Origin: Photobacterium leiognathi
GTDB taxonomy: Bacteria > Pseudomonadota > Gammaproteobacteria > Enterobacterales > Vibrionaceae
DNA length: 64,000 nt
Assembly: GCF_030685535.1 (NCBI RefSeq)
Contig: NZ_CP131601.1
Location: 2,356,001-2,420,000 of the forward strand
Direction: 5' to 3'
Shown here one piece after another: positions 21,832 to 31,028 of the stretch; positions within the stretch are counted from its first letter, which is position 1, and each line of letters begins with the position of its first letter. Under the pieces are notes generated by a model. It saw only the letters and a program-made list of their open reading frames with translations. It made no database searches and was not told the origin of the DNA. A program made the translations under genes and the position numbers.

Positions 21832-22443
21832 TTAGAACTTGTACGTTGTACCTAAATACCAAGAACCAACAGATTGATCAAAATCTTTAACGGCTGTTTC
21901 TAGTGTATAAAAGTCAGCTTCATAGGCAGCACGAATACCTAATCCTGGAACTTGTTTCACTTGATATTCCAAACCTGCACCTAAACGAATTAAACCACCA
22001 TCATCTTTGATCATAGAATCTTTTAACGAAATCTGTCCAAAGCCCACTGTCGCAAATGGACGAAGACCATTATCAAAAGTGTAACCAAGGTTGGCTGCTA
22101 AACTAAATGATTCATGCTTTGTTTTACCTGTTGCCTTAATACCATTTGTTTCAAGAGTATATTTAACGTCACCGTAAGTTGTATATTGTGCTTCCAAAGA
22201 GACAATACGGTTGAACTGGTAACCAGCAATAATTTTATAACTTTCAGCGCCACTATCATTAGAATAACCAACCGTGTGATTATTCTTAAGAAAGCTTTCT
22301 CTATCATCATGGAAATCGGTTGTACCAACACCAGCACCAACATAGAAACCTTGGTATTTATTAGAGTTAGTCGTGTTTTCAGATGCTACTGCATATGTTG
22401 ATGATAATGAACAAACCAAAGTGGCTAATAATAATTTTTTCAT
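21832..22443 (-). CDS. Outer-membrane beta-barrel protein (OmpA-like transmembrane fold)
   Basis: The protein has 203 residues with signal peptide MKKLLLATLVCSLSSTYA. Alternating hydrophobic strands follow: GFYVGAGVGTTDF, YKIIAGYQFNRIVSLEAQYTTYG, SFSLAANLGYTF, LRPFATVGFGQISL, IRLGAGLEYQVK. The last strand is SWYLGTTYKF, ending in Phe as required for barrel assembly. It has the size and pattern of an eight-stranded barrel, like OmpX/OmpA N-domains, with no peptidoglycan-binding domain. It lies downstream of the ToxR-like pair on the same strand, 152 bases away, and is a natural candidate for their target. Confidence 0.85.
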   Translation of the reverse strand: MKKLLLATLVCSLSSTYAVASENTTNSNKYQGFYVGAGVGTTDFHDDRESFLKNNHTVGYSNDSGAESYKIIAGYQFNRIVSLEAQYTTYGDVKYTLETNGIKATGKTKHESFSLAANLGYTFDNGLRPFATVGFGQISLKDSMIKDDGGLIRLGAGLEYQVKQVPGLGIRAAYEADFYTLETAVKDFDQSVGSWYLGTTYKF

Positions 22444-22595
22444 GAGTTTTACTTTTTAAACTGCTTTACAAAAGAGATGCTCAGCTTATTGAAATACTCA
22501 TTAAAAAAACAAACGAAAACCAAACCTTAACAACACCAAAAATAAAGCAAAATAAAAAACATTTACAATCAATATGTTAAATGTATTTGTAATAC

Positions 22596-23084
22596 TTATT
22601 TATCAGTATAACAAACCATGTCAAACGCTTCATTTTTACTGTCTGTGTAAAAATATAAACGCTTACCAACCCTTTTATATCTATATAGTATGCTATATCC
22701 CTCATAGTCTTTATAAGCTTGATTTAAAATATCGTCATGATGCTTTTTCTGTATCTGAACATGATTAAAGTTTAGGGTTAAATGATTTCTTGTTTGTAGG
22801 TAATCACCTTCATAATACAGTTCCATTAACTTAACATCATCATTCCCTTCCTGCGCTTGAATGAACTCATTGATCATGAAACTGCTTTTCGAACTGAATG
22901 TTAAAACCATGCTTTCAGAAATCTGACTATATTGAGTAAAGGCTTTAGAAATAAACCCTGCTTTTTTTTGATCACATACCCAAGTCGTCGAAACCAAGTC
23001 ATCTTTTTGAGTTATGAAATAAAAAGCACAAGAAGCCAAACCAATAAAAATAAATATCAGTAATGTGTTTATATATTTCAACAT
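22596..23084 (-). CDS. Small membrane-anchored periplasmic protein, putative ToxS/VtrC-like partner
   Basis: The protein has 162 residues. An N-terminal hydrophobic segment (INTLLIFIFIGLASCAFYF) is followed by a polar periplasmic domain of about 135 residues with Cys in TTWVCDQ and Cys near the C-terminus (DMVCYTDK). LASC fits a lipobox, so it may be a lipoprotein rather than a signal-anchored protein. Its start overlaps the end of the upstream regulator gene by 7 bases, implying translational coupling. I do not recognise the sequence family; the ToxS/TcpH/VtrC comparison rests on gene order, topology and size only. Confidence 0.7.
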   Translation of the reverse strand: MLKYINTLLIFIFIGLASCAFYFITQKDDLVSTTWVCDQKKAGFISKAFTQYSQISESMVLTFSSKSSFMINEFIQAQEGNDDVKLMELYYEGDYLQTRNHLTLNFNHVQIQKKHHDDILNQAYKDYEGYSILYRYKRVGKRLYFYTDSKNEAFDMVCYTDK

Positions 23085-23956
23085 GAGATATTTTTACTCT
23101 CTAAGTAGCTATTTAATTGTTTAGAGAAATCACGATAATGATACTTTGACATTCTAAAGTTAAATGTGCGGCCATCAGGGATCATAATAAAAACAACAAT
23201 CGCACTGTTATTCGCTATGCGAGTATTATAATAAAACTGAGCATATATATTTGAATGGCAAACTGATGATATGCCTTTGGTTATATCTTTTATAAAGAGT
23301 GCTTTATCTACGTCATAATCATCGGCTTCATTAAAGTAGACTTTATTTGTTCCAATATTGATTTCATGACTATAATTTTTAGCATCAATAAAATATGGTG
23401 TAGCATTTATTACATCATTTATGTAATAAATTAAAAGTATAGTAATGCTAATAAGTATAATTAATAAATAAAAAACGCTTTTTCTACCAAGGATATTGGG
23501 TTCTATTGGTTTCTTTATATCGCTTTCATTAACTTTAACGATATCCTCAGATAATAACGAAGGTTTTATCGTTTTGCGCTCTAGTTGTTGTTTTACTTGT
23601 TTATTATCAGCACCAACAACACAACTATCATCCATTTTCACTTCCAGTAAGTAACCAGATTTACTCACTGTTGTGATCGTAATAACTGTTAAGGCATGCT
23701 TAACTAATACTTTTCTCAATTTCGAGATAACATTAGTGAGCGCTTGTTCAGAAACAATCGCTTCTCCCCAACATTGAGATAATAAAAACTCTTTTTCTAC
23801 ACAAGTTCCTTGGTGTTCGAGCAACAATAAAAATACATCATTCACCCGCGGTGTGAAGTATTCTGTTTGTCCATTGTCATGAGTCAGAGTTCGTGTGGAA
23901 CTGTCGTAAGTAATAGGACCAATTCTGTACACTTCACTGCTTGCCATAATGACCAT
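23078..23956 (-). CDS. ToxR-like membrane-bound winged-helix transcriptional regulator
   Basis: The protein has 292 residues. Residues about 8-112 form an OmpR/PhoB-type winged helix (YRIGPITYDSSTRTLTHDNG; LLLLEHQGTCVEKEFLLSQCWG; VSEQALTNVISKLRKVL; SGYLLEVK). There is no receiver domain. A linker, a single transmembrane helix (residues about 161-181, VFYLLIILISITILLIYYI) and a periplasmic domain of about 110 residues follow. The periplasmic domain has two cysteines, one in SSVCHSN and one as the final residue. This is the ToxR/CadC/TcpP/VtrA architecture, in which a periplasmic sensor directly controls DNA binding. The block is AT-rich and lies between spoVR and fadR. The ligand is unknown. 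Confidence 0.85.
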   Translation of the reverse strand: MVIMASSEVYRIGPITYDSSTRTLTHDNGQTEYFTPRVNDVFLLLLEHQGTCVEKEFLLSQCWGEAIVSEQALTNVISKLRKVLVKHALTVITITTVSKSGYLLEVKMDDSCVVGADNKQVKQQLERKTIKPSLLSEDIVKVNESDIKKPIEPNILGRKSVFYLLIILISITILLIYYINDVINATPYFIDAKNYSHEINIGTNKVYFNEADDYDVDKALFIKDITKGISSVCHSNIYAQFYYNTRIANNSAIVVFIMIPDGRTFNFRMSKYHYRDFSKQLNSYLESKNISC

Positions 23957-24089
23957 TTTGTTAACATAATTATGGTCTAATTATTATTGATGCCATAAAC
24001 ACAATCAACTTTTGTATTAGTTTTCATTATCAATAACCTTCTTTAACTTTTAAGTGTTGAGAAAAGCAACAATTGAGTTAGAAAACAAT

Positions 24090-24123
24090 AAAAAAGCCGA
24101 GTGATAAACACTCGGCTTTTTTC
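24090..24123 (-). terminator. Terminator after fadR
   Basis: The stem AAAAAGCCGAGTG / CACTCGGCTTTTT around ATAAA lies 18 bases beyond the fadR stop on the minus strand. It separates fadR from the ToxR-like gene downstream. Confidence 0.9.
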
Positions 24124-24140
24124 TAAATATTCAAAAAGCA

Positions 24141-24992
24141 TTACTGCTCTTCTTCATACATGTATTTAGATATCTCTACGCGATGGCTGTACCAAATTGC
24201 GCCACTTTCACGACCGTATAAACGAATACGATCAGCAACCAAATCTGGCTTATGCTCATCACACATAGCTTTTAAGTCACGGTAGAACTGCAGTGCTAAT
24301 TCACATGCTTCTGGCTTCATGAAGTAATAACCACCAACACGGGTATAAATCTTACGTAAGCCATTAAAAGTTAATACGTAAAGTGTGTTACCAGATTTAC
24401 CAGCCATGCCTTGGAATAGACGGTAGTCGTAATAGTTAAATGCACGTGCTAGACAGATTTCCTCACATAATTGAGGATCATCTTTACCGTATTTATCAAC
24501 GATCTTTTTAACTTCTTGCTGTAACTCTGCTTTATCTTCACTGTTTTCAATAAACTCAGCAAAGCTTGCAGACTCACGTAATTTCTCAACTGACTCAATC
24601 ACATGTTGGATCAATTGGCTAGATTCTTCAGCATTACCCTTAACAGCATAACGCATAAATACACTACTGATATCAGTTCGAGCTGCCAGTAGATCTGCTA
24701 ATACTCGTTGAACATCCTGTCCATCTAATGTCACTAAGGTATCTAGAATATTTAAACCTGACGTATCCATGTAGTTGTTAACACGTGTTGGCTTACCATG
24801 TTGGATAGTTAGCCATCCATCACGCGCCAGACGTTGTAAAACTTCACGTAAAGTGGTGCGAGTTACGCCAATTAACTCTGAAAGTTCTCGTTCCGCTGGA
24901 AGAATTGATCCCTGAGGAAAGTGATTATTCCAGATACTTTCAATTATGTATTTCTCAGCAAATGTCGCTGGGCTATCTGCCTTAATAACCAT
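24141..24992 (-). CDS. fadR: Fatty acid metabolism transcriptional regulator FadR
   Basis: The protein has 283 residues. The N-terminal GntR winged helix reads [37 protein letters not shown], nearly identical to the enteric protein. The C-terminal acyl-CoA-binding domain is longer than in E. coli (239 residues) because of an insert around residues 130-172, a Vibrionaceae feature. FadR represses beta-oxidation genes and activates unsaturated fatty acid synthesis; long-chain acyl-CoA releases it from DNA. It is divergent from nhaB as in enteric bacteria, and a predicted operator lies before fadH in this window. Confidence 0.96.
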   Translation of the reverse strand: MVIKADSPATFAEKYIIESIWNNHFPQGSILPAERELSELIGVTRTTLREVLQRLARDGWLTIQHGKPTRVNNYMDTSGLNILDTLVTLDGQDVQRVLADLLAARTDISSVFMRYAVKGNAEESSQLIQHVIESVEKLRESASFAEFIENSEDKAELQQEVKKIVDKYGKDDPQLCEEICLARAFNYYDYRLFQGMAGKSGNTLYVLTFNGLRKIYTRVGGYYFMKPEACELALQFYRDLKAMCDEHKPDLVADRIRLYGRESGAIWYSHRVEISKYMYEEEQ

Positions 24993-25269
24993 CTAAGTAA
25001 AATCCAGTTCGCTTCGTGTATTTCTCGTATTGGTACTCATCATACCACTAGTTATCTAATAGTAGAAACCTAGCAACTAACTCTGACATGAACATGAAAG
25101 AGGTGTTTAAAAATACAACGATATTGTTATCTCTATCACTTAAAATCATGAATTTTTGACGTGTATTAACAATCACAAGACCACTTTCTGTATACTATGC
25201 GGTTTATAAGACGGATATATTCAACTCCCAAATTGTGATGAAAATGTAATAAACCAATTGCATTTTTGT

Positions 25270-25315
25270 ATCACTTATTGACTAATGCCCCTTAAAAGGT
25301 AGAGTGATAAGTGAT
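25270..25315 (+). ncRNA. Candidate leader hairpin 1 upstream of nhaB
   Basis: ATCACTTAT (25270-25278) pairs perfectly with ATAAGTGAT (25307-25315), and inside it CCTT (25290-25293) can pair with AAGG (25296-25299). Together they form a nested stem in the putative nhaB leader. No known riboswitch class was recognised. Confidence 0.4.
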
Positions 25316-25347
25316 GAACTGGGAGCGAATGGAAGCTGCTGCCTAAG

Positions 25348-25387
25348 AAAGTTAAACCGCAAGAGCCACACCACTCTGTTTAACTTT
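25348..25387 (+). ncRNA. Candidate leader hairpin 2 upstream of nhaB
   Basis: AAAGTTAAAC (25348-25357) and GTTTAACTTT (25378-25387) form a perfect 10-bp stem, extended inward by AGAG (25362-25365) with CTCT (25374-25377) across a CGCA bulge. No T run follows, so it is not a simple terminator. Confidence 0.45.
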
Positions 25388-25513
25388 GATACTTCAATCT
25401 ACACCCGTAATCACAAGCATGATGCTGTTGATTATCCTGCTGATTGACCAATCAAGGCATCTAGCCGACATCAGATCCATACTATTTTGCGCTAATAATA
25501 AAGAGATCCAAAC

Positions 25514-27100
25514 ATGGCTATATCGCTAGGGAATGCCTTTATCAAAAACTTTTTGGGTAAGGCACCTGACTGGTACAAAATTGCAATCATTACTTTTCTG
25601 ATCATTAACCCTATTGTTTTCTTTTTTGTTGATCCGTTTGTTGCTGGCTGGCTGTTAGTTATCGAGTTTATCTTTACGCTAGCAATGGCACTAAAATGTT
25701 ATCCGCTTCAGCCTGGTGGTTTATTGGCAATTGAAGCCGTTGCCATCGGTATGACAAGCCCAGATCAAGTGAAGCACGAACTTGTGGCAAACATCGAAGT
25801 ATTATTACTGTTGGTCTTCATGGTCGCAGGCATCTACTTCATGAAACAGCTACTACTTTTCATCTTTACAAAAATATTAATCGGCATCCGCTCTAAAGTT
25901 TTACTTTCGCTCTCTTTCTGTGTGATGGCCGCTTTCCTATCTGCATTCCTTGATGCACTAACGGTAATCGCCGTGGTGATCAGTGTCACTGTGGGTTTCT
26001 ACAGCATTTACCACAAGGTTGCATCGGGACAAGATCCACACTCTAATCACGACCACACTAATGATAATCACGTACCAGAACTAAGCCGTGATGACTTAGA
26101 AAACTACCGTGCTTTCCTGCGTAGTCTTCTCATGCATGCAGGTGTGGGTACGGCATTAGGTGGTGTAATGACAATGGTTGGTGAACCACAAAACTTAATC
26201 ATTGCCGATCAAGCAGGCTGGCAATTTGGTGAGTTCATTATTCGTATGGCACCAGTCACCATCCCTGTGTTCTTCTGTGGTCTAATTACTTGTGCGCTAG
26301 TAGAGAAATTTAAGATCTGCGGTTACGGTGCGGAGTTACCTGAAAACGTTCGCCAAATCCTCGTTGATTTTGACAATGAAGAACGTAAATCACGTACTAA
26401 TCTTGATTACGCGAAATTGGTGATTCAAGCCGTTATAGCTGTATGGCTGATCATTGGTCTTGCGTTGCACTTAGCTGCGGTAGGCTTAATTGGTTTAACT
26501 GTGATTATTCTGGCTACCTCGTTTACCGGTATTACAGAAGAGCATGCTTTAGGTAAAGCGTTTGAAGAAGCACTGCCATTTACCGCGTTACTTGCTGTGT
26601 TCTTCTCAATCGTTGCCGTGATTATTGATCAGCAGTTGTTTGCGCCAATCATTAACTGGGTATTAAGCCTAGAAGGCAGCTCGCAGCTAACCATGTTCTA
26701 CATTGCAAATGGCTTATTATCGATGGTATCGGACAACGTTTTCGTTGGTACGGTATACATTAATGAAGTGAAAACCGCACTAGTTAATGGTGTTATTAAC
26801 CGTAGTCAGTTCGATATGTTAGCGGTTGCTATCAATACCGGTACTAACCTACCTTCTGTTGCAACGCCTAATGGTCAAGCAGCATTCCTATTTGCATTAA
26901 CATCAGCGATTGCACCTCTGATCCGTTTATCTTACGGTCGCATGGTGTACATGGCACTGCCATATACGATTGTACTAACTTTCGTTGGCCTTGCGGGTAT
27001 CGAGTTAATGTTAGTGCCAATGACTGATTGGTTCTACACCATGGGTTGGATCACTGAGGGCTCAGCTGCGGTTTCAGCAGCTCCTGCACTGGCTCACTAA
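25514..27100 (+). CDS. nhaB: Na+/H+ antiporter NhaB
   Basis: The protein has 528 residues with roughly a dozen hydrophobic segments. Characteristic stretches include [20 protein letters not shown] at the start, [37 protein letters not shown] and [18 protein letters not shown]. It is an inner-membrane electrogenic antiporter exporting Na+ in exchange for protons, important in marine bacteria. A His-rich cytoplasmic loop ([11 protein letters not shown], residues about 177-187) stands out and may bind metal or sense pH, which is speculative. It is divergent from fadR and has its own terminator. Confidence 0.97.
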   Translation: MAISLGNAFIKNFLGKAPDWYKIAIITFLIINPIVFFFVDPFVAGWLLVIEFIFTLAMALKCYPLQPGGLLAIEAVAIGMTSPDQVKHELVANIEVLLLLVFMVAGIYFMKQLLLFIFTKILIGIRSKVLLSLSFCVMAAFLSAFLDALTVIAVVISVTVGFYSIYHKVASGQDPHSNHDHTNDNHVPELSRDDLENYRAFLRSLLMHAGVGTALGGVMTMVGEPQNLIIADQAGWQFGEFIIRMAPVTIPVFFCGLITCALVEKFKICGYGAELPENVRQILVDFDNEERKSRTNLDYAKLVIQAVIAVWLIIGLALHLAAVGLIGLTVIILATSFTGITEEHALGKAFEEALPFTALLAVFFSIVAVIIDQQLFAPIINWVLSLEGSSQLTMFYIANGLLSMVSDNVFVGTVYINEVKTALVNGVINRSQFDMLAVAINTGTNLPSVATPNGQAAFLFALTSAIAPLIRLSYGRMVYMALPYTIVLTFVGLAGIELMLVPMTDWFYTMGWITEGSAAVSAAPALAH

Positions 27101-27186
27101 TTAACCCAGTAAAAATGACGGAAGATTTACTTCTTTCTGAAGCTATGATTGAATGTCAGCGTTAGATTAGTATTATAACGTATACG

Positions 27187-27217
27187 AAAACCCTGAACTA
27201 TCAGGGTTTTCTTTTAT
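27187..27217 (+). terminator. Terminator after nhaB
   Basis: The stem AAAACCCTGA / TCAGGGTTTT around ACTA is followed by CTTTTATT, about 90 bases past the nhaB stop and just before dsbB. Confidence 0.88.
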
Positions 27218-27240
27218 TATAATCAGTGCGTAGAGTATCA

Positions 27241-27759
27241 ATGATGCAACACCTCAACACCTTTTCAAAAACACGTTTAGCATGGCTGCTATTACTGCTT
27301 TCAATCATCATCTTTGAAGGTTGTGCTCTTTTCTTTCAACATGTCATGAACCTAGCACCTTGTGTTATGTGTGTTTATGAGCGAGTGGCAATGATGGGGA
27401 TAGGCTTTGCTGCCATTATTGGTTTAATTGCTCCTAAAAATACGGCATTCCGTTGGATTGGGTTAGCAGGTTGGGGTTACTGCGCTTACCGTGGTGTTGT
27501 ACTTGCTCATCAACATGTTGGCTTCCAATTTAACCCATCACCATTTGCAACGTGCGATCTATTTGTTCAGTTCCCTAGCTGGGCACCAATCAATCACTGG
27601 GTTCCTTGGATGTTTGAAGCCTACGGTGATTGTGCAAAAGTGGTTTGGACTTTCCTTGGTCAATCAATGCCACAATGGTTAGTGATCATTTTCGGTGCTA
27701 ACTTAATCGTTTGGGCAATCATGGTTATCGCACAATTTTTTGGTAATAAAAAAGCCTAA
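27241..27759 (+). CDS. dsbB: Disulfide bond formation protein DsbB
   Basis: From the ATG at 27241 (AGAG five bases before) the product has 172 residues; the next ATG or an upstream GTG at 27226 are possible. There are four transmembrane segments. The first periplasmic loop carries the redox pair in APCVMCVYER, and the second carries Cys in FATCDLF and YGDCAKV, the two pairs that pass electrons from DsbA to quinone. It reoxidises DsbA in the periplasm. It follows nhaB as in enteric bacteria and other Vibrionaceae. Confidence 0.96.
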   Translation: MMQHLNTFSKTRLAWLLLLLSIIIFEGCALFFQHVMNLAPCVMCVYERVAMMGIGFAAIIGLIAPKNTAFRWIGLAGWGYCAYRGVVLAHQHVGFQFNPSPFATCDLFVQFPSWAPINHWVPWMFEAYGDCAKVVWTFLGQSMPQWLVIIFGANLIVWAIMVIAQFFGNKKA

Positions 27760-27778
27760 CTAACCGCATAAAAGTCAT

Positions 27779-27820
27779 AAAAAAAGCGAAGCTAATTATT
27801 ATCTAGCTTCGCTTTTTTAT
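27779..27820. terminator. Bidirectional terminator between dsbB and mutT
   Basis: The stem AAAAAAGCGAAGCTA / TAGCTTCGCTTTTTT around an AT loop lies between two convergent genes. Confidence 0.92.
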
Positions 27821-27835
27821 TATCCGCGGATCTTA

Positions 27836-28243
27836 TTATGATGCTTTACATTGCTGCTCTAGTGCCGACAAAATAGGATAATCTGCCGGACATAACGTAT
27901 AGTGTTCAAATTCAGCTAACGTTACCCACACCATAGCTTGATGAGTATTGAGCTTAATTTCCCCTTTACACCAATGGGTTAGATAACCTTTCAGCTCTAC
28001 GATTTTATCACCATAATCGAATACACTATCAGCTAACCATTGTTGTGTTTTGGTAGTGATCGCTAACTCTTCCATTAGCTCTCGATCCAAAGCTTGCTCG
28101 GGCGATTCATTAGCTTCAATCTTGCCGCCAGGAAACTCCCACAAACCACCTTGGCTTGCACTATCAAGACGTTGTGCAAGTAGGTACTTACCTTCTTTTT
28201 CAATCACACCAGCAACAACAACGATTTTCTTCACCGCAGTCAT
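27836..28243 (-). CDS. mutT: 8-oxo-dGTP diphosphatase MutT (Nudix family)
   Basis: The protein has 135 residues with a complete Nudix box (GGKIEANESPEQALDRELMEEL, residues about 38-59) following LWEFPGG. It most resembles MutT, which removes 8-oxo-dGTP from the nucleotide pool and prevents A-to-C transversions. Another Nudix substrate, such as CTP or a related nucleotide, cannot be excluded, and a second mutT near secA is usual in this group. Its start overlaps the stop of the upstream gene by one base (TAATG), so the two are translationally coupled. Confidence 0.85.
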   Translation of the reverse strand: MTAVKKIVVVAGVIEKEGKYLLAQRLDSASQGGLWEFPGGKIEANESPEQALDRELMEELAITTKTQQWLADSVFDYGDKIVELKGYLTHWCKGEIKLNTHQAMVWVTLAEFEHYTLCPADYPILSALEQQCKAS

Positions 28244-28893
28244 TACGCTGATTTACCACAGCATTGTTTAAATTTCTTGCCGCTTTCACACGGACACGGA
28301 TCGTTACGTCCAACATTCTTATAAGGGTTAATCGCTTGTGCGCCAGCCCCTATTTGTAATTGATCTGCTGCCATCATTACTTCAGTTAACATTAATGGCA
28401 ATTGTGGGTATAACTCACTCGGTGCAGGCATTCCCGTAAAGCCAGCTTGCTCCATTTGCTCTAGTGTGCCAGCTTCATCAACACATAACATTAATGTCGT
28501 CAGCAAGGCAGATAGCATGCGCATCGTACCGTCTGAAGCTGTTTGTGCTTCCCAGTTTGGCTCAATATATTGCCATACCGTTAGAAAGCCTTTGGCAAAC
28601 TCAGCTAATGCCGCATTGGCTTCACCGTTTTCTTGCCATTGTAACTCTGTTGGTAATTGGTACTCACAAGCTTTAACTGTACGATACTGCATTTCAAAAT
28701 GATTCAATACCGCTACTTTATCTTCATCTGATGGCATTACAGCTTCACCATCGACGGTGCTCCCCGCTAATACCGGTAACCAAATTTCAGGCTCCATCGG
28801 TTTAGGGTTTGCATTGGCAGCAAATAATGCCCCTTCAATAAAAGAAGCTGGCATACCGTCCCAATCAGATGGCAATGTCATTAATGTATTCAT
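28243..28893 (-). CDS. YecA/UPF0149 family protein with C-terminal SEC-C zinc motif
   Basis: The protein has 216 residues. The UPF0149 domain covers about residues 10-170 ([22 protein letters not shown]). It ends in a SEC-C metal-binding motif ([19 protein letters not shown]), like the one at the SecA C-terminus. YecA-type proteins in E. coli bind ribosomes or SecA-related partners, but the function is unsettled. It is first gene of a two-gene unit with the mutT-type gene. Confidence 0.88.
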   Translation of the reverse strand: MNTLMTLPSDWDGMPASFIEGALFAANANPKPMEPEIWLPVLAGSTVDGEAVMPSDEDKVAVLNHFEMQYRTVKACEYQLPTELQWQENGEANAALAEFAKGFLTVWQYIEPNWEAQTASDGTMRMLSALLTTLMLCVDEAGTLEQMEQAGFTGMPAPSELYPQLPLMLTEVMMAADQLQIGAGAQAINPYKNVGRNDPCPCESGKKFKQCCGKSA

Positions 28894-29157
28894 TGGACTT
28901 TCCCAGTAATAGTTTCTGAACCAATTATACCTAAAACTTACGCGCTTTGTGTGTCTGCAATAAAGACAACGCTATTTAAGCGCTGGCATCTTCATTGCTT
29001 ATTTAAAAATGAATCAGAGCAAGCTCAAATTTTGTCACTGTTAAACGATTAATTGATTGATATTTGATGCAGTTAAACGCAAAACTAGCAATATTCAGTT
29101 TAACTAGCGCCTTATTGTTCCATTTTTACCTTTACAATGACGCTATAGGAACGTGTT

Positions 29158-29835
29158 ATGAATAATCACAACCTGAGTGCAATTATTGCAGGTGCAAGCG
29201 GACTTGTTGGTCATGAGCTATTAAACCAACTGCTCGATAACAAGGCTTTTTCGCATATCTACGCACTATCACGTCGAGAACTCCCTTTGCGTAGTAGTAA
29301 ACTCCAACAAATCATCGATCCTTTATTACGGATTAATGAATGGGAAGAAAGCGCCCCAGCGCCTACCTATGGCTTTATTTGTTTAGGTACAACCAAGAAA
29401 CAGGCAGGAAGTAAAGCAGGGCTAGCCGCTGTTGATTTGGATCTTGTTAAAGATGTCGCCACAACAATGCGCAATATTGGCGTGCAACACATTATTGTGA
29501 TTTCCAGTTTAGGCGCATGTCCTCGCTCACCTTCTCACTATTTACGCTGCAAAGGTAAGATGGAACAAGCCATCAATAATATGGGGTTTGATAACTGTAT
29601 TTTTATTCGCCCAGGTCCATTAAAAGGCGAGCGTAGTCAGATCCGTCATGATGAGCAATTATTACAGCAAGTTTTTGATCTAATAAATCCACTCGTTATT
29701 GGCCCACTCAAACACTTTTCTCCTATCCCTGCTGAATGTGTGGCTCGTAGTATGGTAAAAATGGCATTGGCATGTAAAAAGCACCGACTTACAGAAAAAA
29801 CCGTGGTTTCAGGGCATCAACTCCGCACTATTTAA
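29158..29835 (+). CDS. NAD(P)-binding Rossmann-fold protein (HTATIP2/atypical SDR type)
   Basis: The protein has 225 residues. The N-terminal GASGLVGHELLNQLL is a nucleotide-binding loop; FICLGTTKKQAGSKAGLAAVD and VISSLGACPRSPSHYLRCKGKME follow, the latter placing a Tyr-x-x-x-Lys (YLRCK) as in short-chain dehydrogenases. The family includes oxidoreductases and sugar-nucleotide epimerase-like proteins; the substrate is unknown. It lies 80 bases upstream of dusC in the same direction. Confidence 0.85.
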   Translation: MNNHNLSAIIAGASGLVGHELLNQLLDNKAFSHIYALSRRELPLRSSKLQQIIDPLLRINEWEESAPAPTYGFICLGTTKKQAGSKAGLAAVDLDLVKDVATTMRNIGVQHIIVISSLGACPRSPSHYLRCKGKMEQAINNMGFDNCIFIRPGPLKGERSQIRHDEQLLQQVFDLINPLVIGPLKHFSPIPAECVARSMVKMALACKKHRLTEKTVVSGHQLRTI

Positions 29836-29915
29836 AATCCATGGTGACAAATATCCCCTCTCGCACTAGAATCTCGCCCCTTGTATTGTTTTTACCGAGC
29901 TGAGCAATCACCACT

Positions 29916-30857
29916 ATGCGAGTAATTTTGGGTCCGATGGAAGGCGTCTTGGATCATTTGATGCGAGAGATGCTAACTGAAATTAATGACTACGATCTCT
30001 GTGTCACTGAATTTGTCCGTGTCATTGATAGCCTATTGCCTAACAGTGTGTTCTATCGTTTATGCCCTGAGTTACATCAAGGGGGTGAAACTCGCTCGGG
30101 AACACCAGTACGAGTGCAGATTTTGGGTCAAGATCCTGATTGGATGGCTGAAAACGCACAGCGTGCCTGTTCGCTTGGCTCTGCTGGTGTGGATATTAAC
30201 TTCGGCTGCCCAGCAAAAGCTGTAAATAAAAGCCGTGGTGGCGCAGTATTACTCAAAGAGCCTGAACGTATCTACCAAATCGTAAAAGCTTGCCGAGCAG
30301 CGGTAAACCCAGTCAAACCATTAACAGCCAAGGTGCGTTTAGGCTGGGATGATCCTAGCCAATGTTTTGAAATTGCAGATGCGATAGCTCAAGCAGGTGC
30401 TGATGAGCTGGTTGTGCATGCACGCACCAAAGAAGATGGTTACCGCGCAGACACCATTAAATGGGATTACATCAAACAGCTAAAACAACAAGTAAAACTG
30501 CCGATTATTGCTAACGGTGAGGTTTGGAATTATCAAGATGGTCAAAACTGCCTAACAGCAACCGACACTGATGCATTGATGGTATGTCGTGGCGCATTAA
30601 ACTTACCGAATTTAGGTAATGTGGTGAAACATGATGCGCCTCATATGACATGGGAAGAAGTACTCGATCTATTGTTGGTTTACTCACAATACGAAATCAA
30701 AGGCGATAAAGGCTTATATTACCCTAACCGCGTTAAGCAATGGTTCTCTTACCTACGCCATGAATACCCACAAGCTAAAGCGCTGTTTGCCGATCTTCGT
30801 GCTCTAAATAAAGCGGCTCCTATCATTGAGATCCTTCAGCAAGCCCAACAAAAATAA
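29916..30857 (+). CDS. dusC: tRNA-dihydrouridine(16) synthase DusC
   Basis: The protein has 313 residues. The TIM-barrel flavoenzyme features are all present: MRVILGPMEGVLDHLMREML, GVDINFGCPAKAVNKSRGG with the catalytic Cys, VHARTKEDGY and IANGEVWN. The opening and the length fit DusC, which reduces U16 of tRNA using FMN and NADPH. A short hairpin follows. Confidence 0.93.
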   Translation: MRVILGPMEGVLDHLMREMLTEINDYDLCVTEFVRVIDSLLPNSVFYRLCPELHQGGETRSGTPVRVQILGQDPDWMAENAQRACSLGSAGVDINFGCPAKAVNKSRGGAVLLKEPERIYQIVKACRAAVNPVKPLTAKVRLGWDDPSQCFEIADAIAQAGADELVVHARTKEDGYRADTIKWDYIKQLKQQVKLPIIANGEVWNYQDGQNCLTATDTDALMVCRGALNLPNLGNVVKHDAPHMTWEEVLDLLLVYSQYEIKGDKGLYYPNRVKQWFSYLRHEYPQAKALFADLRALNKAAPIIEILQQAQQK

Positions 30858-30865
30858 TCGTAATC

Positions 30866-30889
30866 TACAGCCCATGTTATTGGGCTGTA
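30866..30889 (+). terminator. Hairpin after dusC (weak terminator)
   Basis: TACAGCCCA and TGGGCTGTA form a perfect 9-bp stem just past the dusC stop, but only CTTCCC follows, so intrinsic termination is uncertain. Confidence 0.5.
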
Positions 30890-31028
30890 CTTCCCTATCA
30901 TAATGGAACTTTTCAGTTTTTTATCACTCTAAACGCAGCACTTGTATTTCCTATAAGAAATAATCTCACTTATACGCAAATATAAGCCATTATTGTATTG
31001 ATATAATTCTGTTTATTAAGGATCCACT

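Larger units (their letters stand above)
24993..25513. promoter_or_regulatory. Divergent fadR/nhaB region with a structured nhaB leader
   Basis: This 521-base gap contains two stem-forming elements on the nhaB side, listed separately, followed by 126 bases before the nhaB start. No FadR operator of the fadH type was found here. The length and pairing suggest a long nhaB 5' untranslated region. Confidence 0.5.

Noticed and set aside
22574..22768. 64-residue plus-strand frame within the ToxR-like block
   Set aside because: Antisense to the small membrane protein gene, with no ribosome binding site.
24993..25513. FadR operator in the fadR/nhaB region
   Set aside because: TGGTACTCATCATACCA near 25035 has the right half-sites but the wrong spacing.
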